Assembly (NCBI RefSeq): GCF_000445065.1
Contig: NZ_ATHO01000162.1
Span: 16,764 to 80,763 of the forward strand
Origin: Sphingobium quisquiliarum P25
GTDB lineage: Bacteria > Pseudomonadota > Alphaproteobacteria > Sphingomonadales > Sphingomonadaceae
Reading direction: 5' to 3'
DNA length: 64,000 nucleotides
Under the pieces are notes generated by a model. That model saw nothing but the letters and a program-made list of their open reading frames with translations, did not search any database and had not been told where the DNA came from. Positions 1 through 7,165 of this stretch are shown piece by piece. The stretch's first letter is position 1. Each line of letters opens with the position of its first letter. Both the position numbers and the translations under genes were made by a program.

Positions 1-1
1 G

Positions 2-1180
2 GGCTCGATCAAGCAGGCCAAAGCCAATATCGAGAATCACATCAAACCGCTGCTTGGAAAGACTCTGGCCACGCGCCTCACCCGCTCGGAGGTCCAGAAG
101 ATGATGCGCGACATTGCCGCAGGGAAGACCGCCAAGGTCGAGAAGCTCGGTCCCCGGTCGGTATCGCGGGTACGCGGCGGCAAGGGAACAGCCAACCGCG
201 TCGTCAACACTTTGTCGGCCGCCTTGGCGCTGGCGGTCGACGACGGCCTCCGCCCGGACAATCCGGCGATGAAGGTGAAGAAATATCCGGGCAGGAAGCT
301 TGAGCGCTTCCTGTCGCCGGAGGAGTTGGCGCAGCTCGGCGGAGTCTTGGCAGCTGCCGAGGCGATCGGCGTCGAAAATCCCTATGCGATCGCGGCGGTG
401 CGACTGCTGATCCTCACGGGATGCCGCAAGAACGAGATCCTCAAGCTCAAGCGCGAGTGGATCGACACCTATCATCGGTGCCTGCGCCTGCCCGACAGCA
501 AGACCGGAGCAAAGGTCGTGCATCTCGGCGAGCCCGCCCTGCGCCTCATCGCATCTCTCGCGCCGGTCGACGGAAACCCTTACCTGCTGCCTGGGCGGGG
601 CCACGGCACACATGTCACCAATCTCGATAAGGTCTGGCGCCGGCTCAGCAAAAGCGCGGAGCTGGAGAACGTGCGCATCCACGATCTCCGTCATAGCTTC
701 GCTTCAATGGGTGCCAACAACGGCGACAGCCTACCTGTGATCGGGGCTTTGCTCGGGCACCGCTCCACCAAGACCACGCAGCGCTACGCGCATCTCGCCG
801 ATCACCCTGTTCGCTCCGCTGCCGATCGTATCGCAACGCGAATCGCGGATTATCTCGACATCACGCCGGAAATCGATGCGGATGCAGCCGAGTTGGCAGA
901 GGTTGTTATCATCGGTATCGCTCCTGCTCTCAATGAACCCGAAGCCCGTCCCGATCCCGTTCTTGGCAAGGCGATCCGCACCAAATGGCTCGATACTCGC
1001 GCCGCAGCCGCCTTCCTCGGCAACACTGTCGGCACGCTGCAAACCTATCGCTGGATGGGAACCGGACCCGAGTTCACAAAAATCGGGCGGCGCGTGGTCT
1101 ATTCGCTCGATAGGCTCATCGCGTGGCGCGATGCCGCAGTCGATCCAGCAAATCCCTCGAAGCTGAAGCTGGTCGCCTAG
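2..1180 (+). CDS. Tyrosine recombinase (integrase) with C-terminal helix-turn-helix, N-terminus off window
   Basis: Site-specific recombinase of the phage-integrase family, expected to integrate and excise a mobile element. The frame is open to the left edge, so the N-terminus is missing; the first visible residues fit the SAM-like core-binding domain. The catalytic residues are all present: Arg in LTGCRKNEI (base ~425), His and Arg in HDLRHSF (680-691), His in LLGHRST (758) and the nucleophile Tyr in TQRYAHL (785). About 130 further residues follow the Tyr and end in a MerR/excisionase-like helix-turn-helix (about 985-1150, TRAAAAFLGNTVGTLQTYRW). Integrases of this family normally stop shortly after the Tyr, so this looks like an integrase joined to its directionality domain. 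No att site could be assigned to it. Integrase call firm; excisionase role inferred. Confidence 0.9.
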   Translation, partial: GSIKQAKANIENHIKPLLGKTLATRLTRSEVQKMMRDIAAGKTAKVEKLGPRSVSRVRGGKGTANRVVNTLSAALALAVDDGLRPDNPAMKVKKYPGRKLERFLSPEELAQLGGVLAAAEAIGVENPYAIAAVRLLILTGCRKNEILKLKREWIDTYHRCLRLPDSKTGAKVVHLGEPALRLIASLAPVDGNPYLLPGRGHGTHVTNLDKVWRRLSKSAELENVRIHDLRHSFASMGANNGDSLPVIGALLGHRSTKTTQRYAHLADHPVRSAADRIATRIADYLDITPEIDADAAELAEVVIIGIAPALNEPEARPDPVLGKAIRTKWLDTRAAAAFLGNTVGTLQTYRWMGTGPEFTKIGRRVVYSLDRLIAWRDAAVDPANPSKLKLVA

Positions 1181-1296
1181 CCAAGTTCATCGCCTGTGGA
1201 TCAGAGCCGATGCCCCCCTGCCATTGTCGTCATGAGTGTTGATTACTGTTGAGAAGTGCCCCGGGGTTGGAGTGGGCCCCTGGGGTCGGACAGGTT

Positions 1297-1595
1297 TCAG
1301 GCCGCGGATTTGACCATAGTTTTGGCGTGTAACTCCTCAAACTGCACCGGGCTCAAATAGCCCAGGGCGGAATGTAGTCGGCGTTGATTGTAGACGCGGT
1401 CGATGAACGGTGGAAGATGGGTGGCGACATCCTCGAAAGTCTCGAACGCCATCGGGTTAGACCGCCTCGACCTTGAGCGTTTTCATGAAGCTTTCCGCCT
1501 TGGCGTTATCGTAGGGATTTCCGCGCCGGCTCATCGATCCGGTGATGCCATTGGCTGCCAGCAGCGCACGGTAGGTAGCGGCTGCGTACTGGGGG
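1297..1595 (-). pseudogene. IS3-family transposase C-terminal fragment, frameshifted
   Basis: Reading leftward, the DDE-domain end of an IS3 OrfB is visible: YRALLAANGITGSMSRRGNP, then [18 protein letters not shown], where the frame meets a stop. It continues in another frame as [13 protein letters not shown] and [15 protein letters not shown] to a stop at 1297-1299. The expected junction is VEAVYPMAFE, so one extra A near 1460 explains the break. The N-terminal half of the transposase is absent. It is non-functional debris from an insertion near the integrase. Confidence 0.8.
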
Positions 1596-1702
1596 CGGAT
1601 TCACCCACTCCAATCCGGGGTGAATATCTGGTGCCGATTGACACACCAAAGGCCTACGACGGACACTGCTTTTTGTCTGGAACAAACTCATCGATCAGCC
1701 TT

Positions 1703-1760
1703 AGTGACAATGCCTTGGCCGAAACCATCAACGGCCTTTGCAAGGCCGAGGTGATCCGAT
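1703..1760 (+). pseudogene. Second IS3-type transposase scrap
   Basis: A stretch of about 18 codons reads SDNALAETINGLCKAEVI, a signature of the catalytic region of another IS3 subgroup. It matches the leftward fragment at 20023-20245 (HNVLAETINGLYKAEVI). Nothing recognisable of the same transposase lies to either side. The segment 1760-1868 holds no gene I can see. Confidence 0.6.
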
Positions 1761-1868
1761 CGTGTCCCAAGGCATGGTGTAGGTTCGCCGGCGTAGCCAT
1801 GGCGAACTCCGGCTAGAGCCGGGTTGATCACGCTGCCATAGGCGGCAGGGTGACGAGAGGATCCCCGC

Positions 1869-2372
1869 TCATGGGGTCAGTGCACAGACCATGTGAACCG
1901 CGATCATCCCGCCGCCATGGTCGACCTCGCGCTCGCGGACATAGCCGAGGCGCTCGTACAGCGCGATGTTCGCGGTCATCAGCGCATTCGTGTAGAGGCG
2001 GGTGCCGGAAAGGCCGCCGGCACGCGCGAGATCCTCGGCATGGCGCATGAGGCGCCGCCCGAGCCCCTCCCGCTGCCGCTCGGGATCGATCGCGACGTTC
2101 ACGATCAACAGTTCGCGGCCTTCCGCCACCGTCTCGATCAATCCGACCAGCTGGCCCTCGTCAACAAGGACGTCGAAGCGATGCGCGGCAAAAGCGCGAT
2201 CATAATCGGCATTGATTGGCTTGGGCGGCCGCGGCGTCACCGTGATCCAGCGAGCGTAGGCGCGCCGCACGAGTGCGCGGATATCGGGGACATCCTCCTT
2301 AATCGCGCGGCGAAGCGTTGGTTCGCGCACGGCGTCGGCGAGTGCTGCGCGCGCGGCCTCGCACCCGCTCAC
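1869..2372 (-). CDS. GNAT-family N-acetyltransferase
   Basis: Acetyl-CoA-dependent N-acetyltransferase of about 167 residues, the usual single-domain GNAT size. The acetyl-CoA loop is visible as QREGLGRRLM followed by the helix HAEDLARAGG, and the C-terminal NIALYERLGYVREREV is the classic GNAT end. GTG at 2372 is chosen as start because it overlaps the stop of the upstream vapC-like gene by four bases (GTGA), implying translational coupling. It is the third gene of a leftward vapB-vapC-GNAT operon. The substrate is not shown by the sequence; it could be a passenger resistance gene or a contributor to the toxin module. Confidence 0.85.
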   Translation of the reverse strand: MSGCEAARAALADAVREPTLRRAIKEDVPDIRALVRRAYARWITVTPRPPKPINADYDRAFAAHRFDVLVDEGQLVGLIETVAEGRELLIVNVAIDPERQREGLGRRLMRHAEDLARAGGLSGTRLYTNALMTANIALYERLGYVREREVDHGGGMIAVHMVCALTP

Positions 2373-2779
2373 CAAGGCCGGCTCGCTTCGTGAAGGTGAA
2401 GGTCCGTTGCTGCGAAATCCTTGCCCGTGCAGAGCAGCGGCTCGCCGCGCTCCTTGGCCACAGCATAGACCATGAGGTCGAGCAGGTTGAGCGGCCCGCC
2501 ATTGCCATTACCGGAACCGTACTGAGGCTCGGCTTCAATGGCTATCCTCGCTTGCGCCCACGTAAATGCAGCAAACTCGCACCCATATCGCTCGAGGCGG
2601 GCAAGCAACTCCTCAGCCTCCCGCCTCTTACGCTGTCGGATCCCACTAGCCACGCGCAAGAACTCGACACACACCGGCGCGGGTATCGAGCCTCGTTCAT
2701 CGGCCATCGCAAGGAGCAGTGGCCCGCTCTCCGGCTCGTCGGCCAGCACCGCGACCAGCGCGGAGGTATCGATGATCAT
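2369..2779 (-). CDS. vapC: VapC-type PIN-domain toxin
   Basis: PIN-domain ribonuclease, 136 residues, expected to cut RNA and be neutralised by the upstream antitoxin. It starts MIIDTSALVAVLADEPE with the first metal-binding Asp. Acidic residues follow in CVEFLRVAS and in LLDLMVYAVAKERGEPLLCT with GKDFAATD, the PIN-fold pattern. It overlaps the antitoxin gene by four bases (ATGA) and is followed without a gap by the acetyltransferase gene. All expected acidic positions are present and the length is normal, so it looks intact. Confidence 0.9.
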   Translation of the reverse strand: MIIDTSALVAVLADEPESGPLLLAMADERGSIPAPVCVEFLRVASGIRQRKRREAEELLARLERYGCEFAAFTWAQARIAIEAEPQYGSGNGNGGPLNLLDLMVYAVAKERGEPLLCTGKDFAATDLHLHEASRPW

Positions 2780-3057
2780 CGCGGCAAACCATCCTCATCC
2801 CACAGTTCCGCATCGATCTCCGCCATACTGGGAAAAGTCCCTTTTGGAACTCGCGCCTGGATTGCCCTGATGTCAGCGAGAAATGCTTCGCGATCGCGCT
2901 CTGCCGGGAGCGGCATACGATCGAGGGCTTCCTCGATGATCTCGACCTGGCTGCGCCCGTCGCGGGCGAGCAACTCCAGGCGCTTCAGCGCATGATCGGA
3001 GCGGATGGTAATGGCCCGCTGCTTACGACGGGGTGGTTGCTGGGCGGCGGTGGCCAT
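2776..3057 (-). CDS. vapB: VapB-type antitoxin
   Basis: Small antitoxin of 93 residues, first gene of the vapBC-GNAT operon. The first half (QRAITIRSDHALKRLELLA then GRSQVEIIEEALDRMP) is a ribbon-helix-helix-like DNA-binding region. The acidic second half (AEIDAELWDEDGLPR) is the type of tail that wraps a PIN toxin. VapB proteins usually repress their own promoter, which would lie in 3058-3200. Position, size and four-base overlap with the PIN gene support the call. Confidence 0.85.
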   Translation of the reverse strand: MATAAQQPPRRKQRAITIRSDHALKRLELLARDGRSQVEIIEEALDRMPLPAERDREAFLADIRAIQARVPKGTFPSMAEIDAELWDEDGLPR

Positions 3058-3224
3058 GACGGCGCTCCTCTAGGCTCGATTTGGTCCGCTTCCCAATATA
3101 TCGATCCGTGCTGCTACGCGCAAGCACGCCTCGTAAGACCATAGAAGCGGGAGCGCGGAGTTTTGCTGATATCGTTCGGGCCGCGCCGCCGTAGCTGCGC
3201 TCGATCGTATCTTGTCATTGATAT

Positions 3225-3239
3225 TGCGAGGCGCTCGCA
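3225..3239. promoter_or_regulatory. Short inverted repeat upstream of TonB receptor
   Basis: TGCGAG and CTCGCA are separated by three bases, 35 bases ahead of the receptor start and between divergent genes. It could be an operator for an iron regulator, but it is too short to assign. Confidence 0.3.
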
Positions 3240-3273
3240 TTAATGGGGTGCCGTCCAGACATCAGGGGGGCAT

Positions 3274-5544
3274 ATGAAGCTGCGTCAGTTCGGTTTTTGT
3301 CTTTTAGCGTCCGTATCCGGTCCCGCTCTGGCTCAGGAGGCCGGTGCGGGCGACGGGTCGCGCGGAAACGAAATCATCGTGATCGCGACCGGGCAGAGTT
3401 CGGCAGTGTCTGCGTCAAAGGCGGAAACCCCGATCATCGAGTCGCCGCAGACCATCTCGATCGTCAACCGTGAGGAGATGGATATCCGCGCGGTCAGCAC
3501 CGTCAGCGATGCCCTGGCCTACACGGCCGGGGTCAATGTCGAATCGAGCGGCATCGACAGCCGCACCGACGAGATCACGGTGCGCGGTTTCGGTGCGGGC
3601 GGCTTCTCGTCCAACAGCAACTTCGTCGACGGCCTGCGCCTGCCAAATGGGGGACAGTGGACCCGCACCCAGTTCGACCCCTTTGGCATGGAGCAGGTCG
3701 AGGTCCTGAAAGGTCCGTCCAGTGTTCTTTATGGGCAGACAGCGCCGGGCGGCATCATCAACATCGTGACGAAACGGCCCACGCAGGACTTCCATGGCGA
3801 GGCAATGCTTCAGGCGGCGGGCTTTACCGACCTTGGGCGCTGGCAGTTCCAGGGCGCAGCCGACCTGGGTGGGCCGCTCAACGCCAGCGGTACGTTGTCC
3901 GCGCGGCTGGTCGGCCTCGTCCGCGACGGCCAGACCCAGATCAACAAGACGAGCAACAGCCGCTATTATGTCTCGCCCTCGCTTACATGGGCGCCGAACG
4001 ATGATGTCTCATGGACGCTGCTCGGTCAGTATCAGCGCGATGATGGAGGATCGACCTATCAGTTCCTGCCGATGACGGGAACGCTGCTGCCCAGTAACGG
4101 AGGGCGAATCGCCCTCGACGAATATCTCGGCGAGCCCGAGTGGAACGCTTATGATCGCGACCAGATACTGGTGGGGTCCTTCTTCCGCGCGAAGCTCAAC
4201 GATAATATCAGCTTTCGCAACAGCGTCCGCTATACGCATCTCAAGTCGCTCTACCGGGTAACGGTGCTGTCCGGCGACACGCTTGACGCCTCGACCCCGG
4301 GCGCGGCCACCTGCGCCAGGATGGTTGCGAGTTATCCGGCCGCCTATGCGGGCTGTATACCGGGCCAAACCATTGGCCGCCGCGCGGTGCAGGGCGCCGG
4401 TGAAAGTGACGGCATTGCCATCGACACCAGCCTGCAGGCCAAATTCTCCACCGGCGCGATCGAACATACGCTGATGGCTGGCGTCGATTATTTCTATACC
4501 GACTGGGAGCATTATCGCGACCTCGTCGTCCTGCCGGGGCTCCCCCGCGGCCAGGTCGAGCCGCTGCTTGACTTCTATAATCCCGTGCCGCGAGGCGCCT
4601 CCCACTATGCCGCGAACCTCACACCGCAGATCTATACCGAGGTCGAAAGCGACCAGCTGGGGCTGTATCTTCAGGACCAGATCAGGATCGGCGGGCTGCG
4701 CGTGACGATCGGCGGACGCCAGGACTGGGCGCGCGACGACCAGACAAACACCATCACCGGTCAGCTTTTCACAACGAAATCGGATGCGTTCACCTGGCAG
4801 GCCGGCGCGGTCTATCTCTTCGATAACGGGCTCGCGCCTTATCTGAGCTATTCCGAATCCTTCCAGCCGCAGGTCTCCGATCCCACCTCCAATGTGGATG
4901 GGCTGCCGTTCGTCCCGACAACGGGCCAGCAATATGAAGGCGGCATTCGCTTCGAACCGCGCGGAACGCACGCTTATTTCACGCTCGGCGGCTACCAGAT
5001 CACACAGCAGAACGTGGTTACCCCCGATCCTTTGGGGAGGCTTTGCGGGACGAGCGTCTGTAACGTTCAAACGGGCGAGGTCCGGGTGCGCGGGCTGGAG
5101 TTCGAAGCACGCGCCGCGACCGATATCGGCCTGACCGCCGTTGGCAGCATCACCCGCGCATGGTCGAAAGTGACCAAGAGCAATACGCCGGCCGAGCTGG
5201 GCAACCGCCTCACCGTGACGCCCGAATGGCTGGGCTCCGCCTTTCTCGACTATCGTCTGCCCGAAGGCGCGCTCCATGGTCTCGGGATCGGCGGCGGTGT
5301 ACGCTATACGGGCAAGAGCTGGGGCGATCTGGCCAACAGGATCGAACTGCCGGGCCGCACCCTGTTCGATCTTTTCGTCCGTTACGATTTCGGAAAATCG
5401 ACGCCCTCACTCGATGGGTTGTCGCTCTCGATCAACGCGCGCAATCTCACCGACAAGACCTATGTCGCGACCTGTTCGGGGACATCGTCCTGCTTCTATG
5501 GCTCCGGACGTACGGTCACCGCCCGCATCCAGTACCGCTGGTAA
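3274..5544 (+). CDS. TonB-dependent siderophore-type outer-membrane receptor
   Basis: Outer-membrane gated beta-barrel, 756 residues, that would import a ferric siderophore or similar ligand using TonB energy. A signal peptide (MKLRQFGFCLLASVSGPALA) is followed by a TonB-box-like NEIIVIATG, a plug domain (SPQTISIVNREEMDIRAVST, then VEVLKGPSSVLYGQTAPGGI) and a 22-strand barrel ending in an aromatic residue (QYRW), as outer-membrane proteins require. The plug wording is that of the FhuA/FpvA siderophore group. A strong ribosome site (AGGGGGG) precedes ATG 3274. The stop overlaps the start of the esterase gene (TAATG), consistent with a receptor plus siderophore-hydrolase pair. The ligand is not determinable. 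Confidence 0.9.
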   Translation: MKLRQFGFCLLASVSGPALAQEAGAGDGSRGNEIIVIATGQSSAVSASKAETPIIESPQTISIVNREEMDIRAVSTVSDALAYTAGVNVESSGIDSRTDEITVRGFGAGGFSSNSNFVDGLRLPNGGQWTRTQFDPFGMEQVEVLKGPSSVLYGQTAPGGIINIVTKRPTQDFHGEAMLQAAGFTDLGRWQFQGAADLGGPLNASGTLSARLVGLVRDGQTQINKTSNSRYYVSPSLTWAPNDDVSWTLLGQYQRDDGGSTYQFLPMTGTLLPSNGGRIALDEYLGEPEWNAYDRDQILVGSFFRAKLNDNISFRNSVRYTHLKSLYRVTVLSGDTLDASTPGAATCARMVASYPAAYAGCIPGQTIGRRAVQGAGESDGIAIDTSLQAKFSTGAIEHTLMAGVDYFYTDWEHYRDLVVLPGLPRGQVEPLLDFYNPVPRGASHYAANLTPQIYTEVESDQLGLYLQDQIRIGGLRVTIGGRQDWARDDQTNTITGQLFTTKSDAFTWQAGAVYLFDNGLAPYLSYSESFQPQVSDPTSNVDGLPFVPTTGQQYEGGIRFEPRGTHAYFTLGGYQITQQNVVTPDPLGRLCGTSVCNVQTGEVRVRGLEFEARAATDIGLTAVGSITRAWSKVTKSNTPAELGNRLTVTPEWLGSAFLDYRLPEGALHGLGIGGGVRYTGKSWGDLANRIELPGRTLFDLFVRYDFGKSTPSLDGLSLSINARNLTDKTYVATCSGTSSCFYGSGRTVTARIQYRW

Positions 5545-6275
5545 TGCGCTGCTGGTCGACATTCCTGGCGGTGCTGCCTGGAGCACTCTGCCCGGCTATC
5601 GTCCCCGCCTCGGCGGTGACGGCCGGAGAGATCCGGACCGCGGAACAGCCCTATGTGATCGCGAACAGCGCCGTGCTGACTGTTCGCTCGCAAACTGGCG
5701 AGGCTTATCAGGTCTATGTGGCATGGCCGGACGGCACGCCGCCACCTGATGGCTGGCCCATATTGTATCTGCTCGACGGCAACGACCAGTTCCCGGTCGC
5801 GGTGGCGACCGCCCGCCGCATGGCGCGCATGCCTGAGCGCAGCGGCGTGTCGCCGGGTATCATCGTGGGGATAGATGCCGGCCCCCTTTCCCGCCGCTCA
5901 CGAGACTATACGCCTCGCGCCAACCTCCCGGCCGGCTTGATCCGCGGCCCGGGCACGCATCATCCGACCGGGGGCGCGGACGCGTTTCTCACATTTCTGA
6001 CGACGCGGATTAAGCCGGTGGTGGAAGGCCGCTGGCCTGTCGATCCGGGCCGCCAGACGCTGGCCGGCCATAGTTTCGGCGGCCTTGCCTCGCTCTACGA
6101 GCTGCACCGCTTCGGCCACTTCACCGGCTATGCCGCGATCAGCCCCTCGCTCTGGTTCGGCGGCGGGACCGTGCTGCCGGATAATGTTAGGCAGTTTGAC
6201 GGTCATCGTTCATCTCCACCGTTCTGGCAAAGCGCTTTGTTCCGCGCTCTCCATTTCTTGGTGACGCCAACTTAG
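5544..6275 (+). CDS. Esterase of the enterochelin-esterase (Fes/IroE) type, C-terminally truncated
   Basis: Alpha/beta-hydrolase with a leader (CWSTFLAVLPGALCPAIVPA) suggesting export. YLLDGNDQFPVAVA, an oxyanion-type IVGIDAG and the nucleophile elbow GHSFGG place it in the putative-esterase family that hydrolyses ferric siderophores. ATG 5544 overlaps the receptor stop by one base, so the two genes form an operon. After SPSLWFGGG the similarity stops and about 30 unrelated residues run to a stop at 6275. The part carrying the catalytic Asp/His is lost, probably at a recombination junction near 6185. It is therefore likely inactive. Confidence 0.75.
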   Translation: MRCWSTFLAVLPGALCPAIVPASAVTAGEIRTAEQPYVIANSAVLTVRSQTGEAYQVYVAWPDGTPPPDGWPILYLLDGNDQFPVAVATARRMARMPERSGVSPGIIVGIDAGPLSRRSRDYTPRANLPAGLIRGPGTHHPTGGADAFLTFLTTRIKPVVEGRWPVDPGRQTLAGHSFGGLASLYELHRFGHFTGYAAISPSLWFGGGTVLPDNVRQFDGHRSSPPFWQSALFRALHFLVTPT

Positions 6276-6337
6276 GGCTCGACCTTTGCGATGATAATCG
6301 GGATAAATCGCGATGTGACATCGTGAAAAGTAGGACA

Positions 6338-6432
6338 ATGCTTCAGGACGGTTTGGTCGAGTTTGATGCGGTTTTAGCCATTGCGCGGCGCGGGTCGTTC
6401 CGAGCGGCGGCGCTGGAGCTTAGCGCATCTCT
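6338..6432 (+). pseudogene. LysR-family regulator N-terminal stump
   Basis: MLQDGLVEFDAVLAIARRGS followed by FRAAALELS is the first helix pair of a LysR-type DNA-binding domain, with start at 6338. The recognition helix and the whole effector domain are missing; after about 31 codons the sequence changes to the antisense of an efflux-protein fragment. Confidence 0.65.
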
Positions 6433-6435
6433 CCG

Positions 6436-6595
6436 GAGCAGCGGCAATCGCAAAAGCGCCCGCACTCTATCTGGCTCAGATCCAGCATATGTCCGCCATC
6501 CACTGCCCAGTGCCAGGAGCACGGCGATCTGATCGGCGATCAGCGTCGTCTGCGCTACGGCCACATCACCAGCGCGGCGCGCTCGATGGCCTAAG
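6436..6595 (-). pseudogene. RND outer-membrane efflux protein (OprM/NodT type) C-terminal scrap
   Basis: Read leftward, the segment gives AVAQTTLIADQIAVLLALGS then GW. This resembles the conserved C-terminal helix of NodT/OprM outer-membrane factors (usually VALYKALGGGW). It abuts the LysR stump, so this 400-bp stretch is a deletion scar between unrelated genes. Confidence 0.5.
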
Positions 6596-6611
6596 AGGCT
6601 CGCCTGACCCC

Positions 6612-7067
6612 TCAGCGTGGCGGATAGCCCTCCAGTCCGCGCCCGAGCGTCTCCAGCACGGCGCAGGCGGTCCGCAGGTCGGCTTCGCTGACGCCAGAGA
6701 GCGCCTGGGCGAAGAGGCGCTCCCGCGCCTGTCGCATCCGTCGCACCGCCAGGCGGGCCTTGTCCGCGATCTCGATGAGAGAGGCGCGCGCGTCCGCCGG
6801 GTCCTTGCCCCGAAGTATGAACCCGTCCGCCTCGAGGGTTTTCAGGCGCGGGGTCAATGTCGGCATCTCCACGCCGTGATAGGCGGCGAGTTCGGACACG
6901 CGAATGGGCCCGGAGCGCTCGAGGTATTCCAGCAAGGTCCAGGATGTGGGTGGGAGATCGTACCTGGAATCGCGGCCGAGCGCGTGGGCGAACAAGCAAT
7001 GGGACACCTGCGCCAGCACGGCCCAGGTCTGCTGTTCCATCGCTGCGATGAGATCATCTCCGTTCAC
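6612..7067 (-). CDS. MarR-family transcriptional regulator
   Basis: Winged-helix dimeric regulator of 151 residues, divergent from the flavoprotein gene at 7166. The DNA-binding region reads IRVSELAAYHGVEMPTLTPR followed by LKTLEADGFILRGKDPADAR, the MarR recognition helix and wing with the conserved D-x-R. The helices on both sides are for dimerisation and ligand binding. GTG 7067 is preceded by AGAGG. The inverted repeat at 7095-7116 between the two divergent starts is the likely operator, so it probably represses both itself and the flavoprotein until a phenolic or steroid-like ligand binds. Confidence 0.88.
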   Translation of the reverse strand: MNGDDLIAAMEQQTWAVLAQVSHCLFAHALGRDSRYDLPPTSWTLLEYLERSGPIRVSELAAYHGVEMPTLTPRLKTLEADGFILRGKDPADARASLIEIADKARLAVRRMRQARERLFAQALSGVSEADLRTACAVLETLGRGLEGYPPR

Positions 7068-7094
7068 GTCGAGACCTCTTGCCGTCGACTCAAT

Positions 7095-7116
7095 TTGGTT
7101 TGCTTAGCCTAACCAA
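7095..7116. promoter_or_regulatory. Probable MarR operator
   Basis: TTGGTT and AACCAA form a perfect inverted repeat with a 10-base spacer, placing half-sites about 1.5 helix turns apart as MarR dimers need. It lies between the divergent starts of the MarR gene (7067) and the flavoprotein gene (7166). A further AACCAA-like half-site occurs at about 7132-7139. Confidence 0.6.
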
Positions 7117-7165
7117 TTATATACGGGCTGACCAACCAATCGCATTAACCTCCAGGAGTTCAGCC

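Noticed and set aside
4009..5277. Long leftward open frame (422 codons) inside the TonB receptor gene
   Set aside because: Antisense shadow caused by GC-rich codon positions; His/Arg/Gly-rich with no domain, ribosome site or signal peptide, while the other strand encodes a complete receptor.
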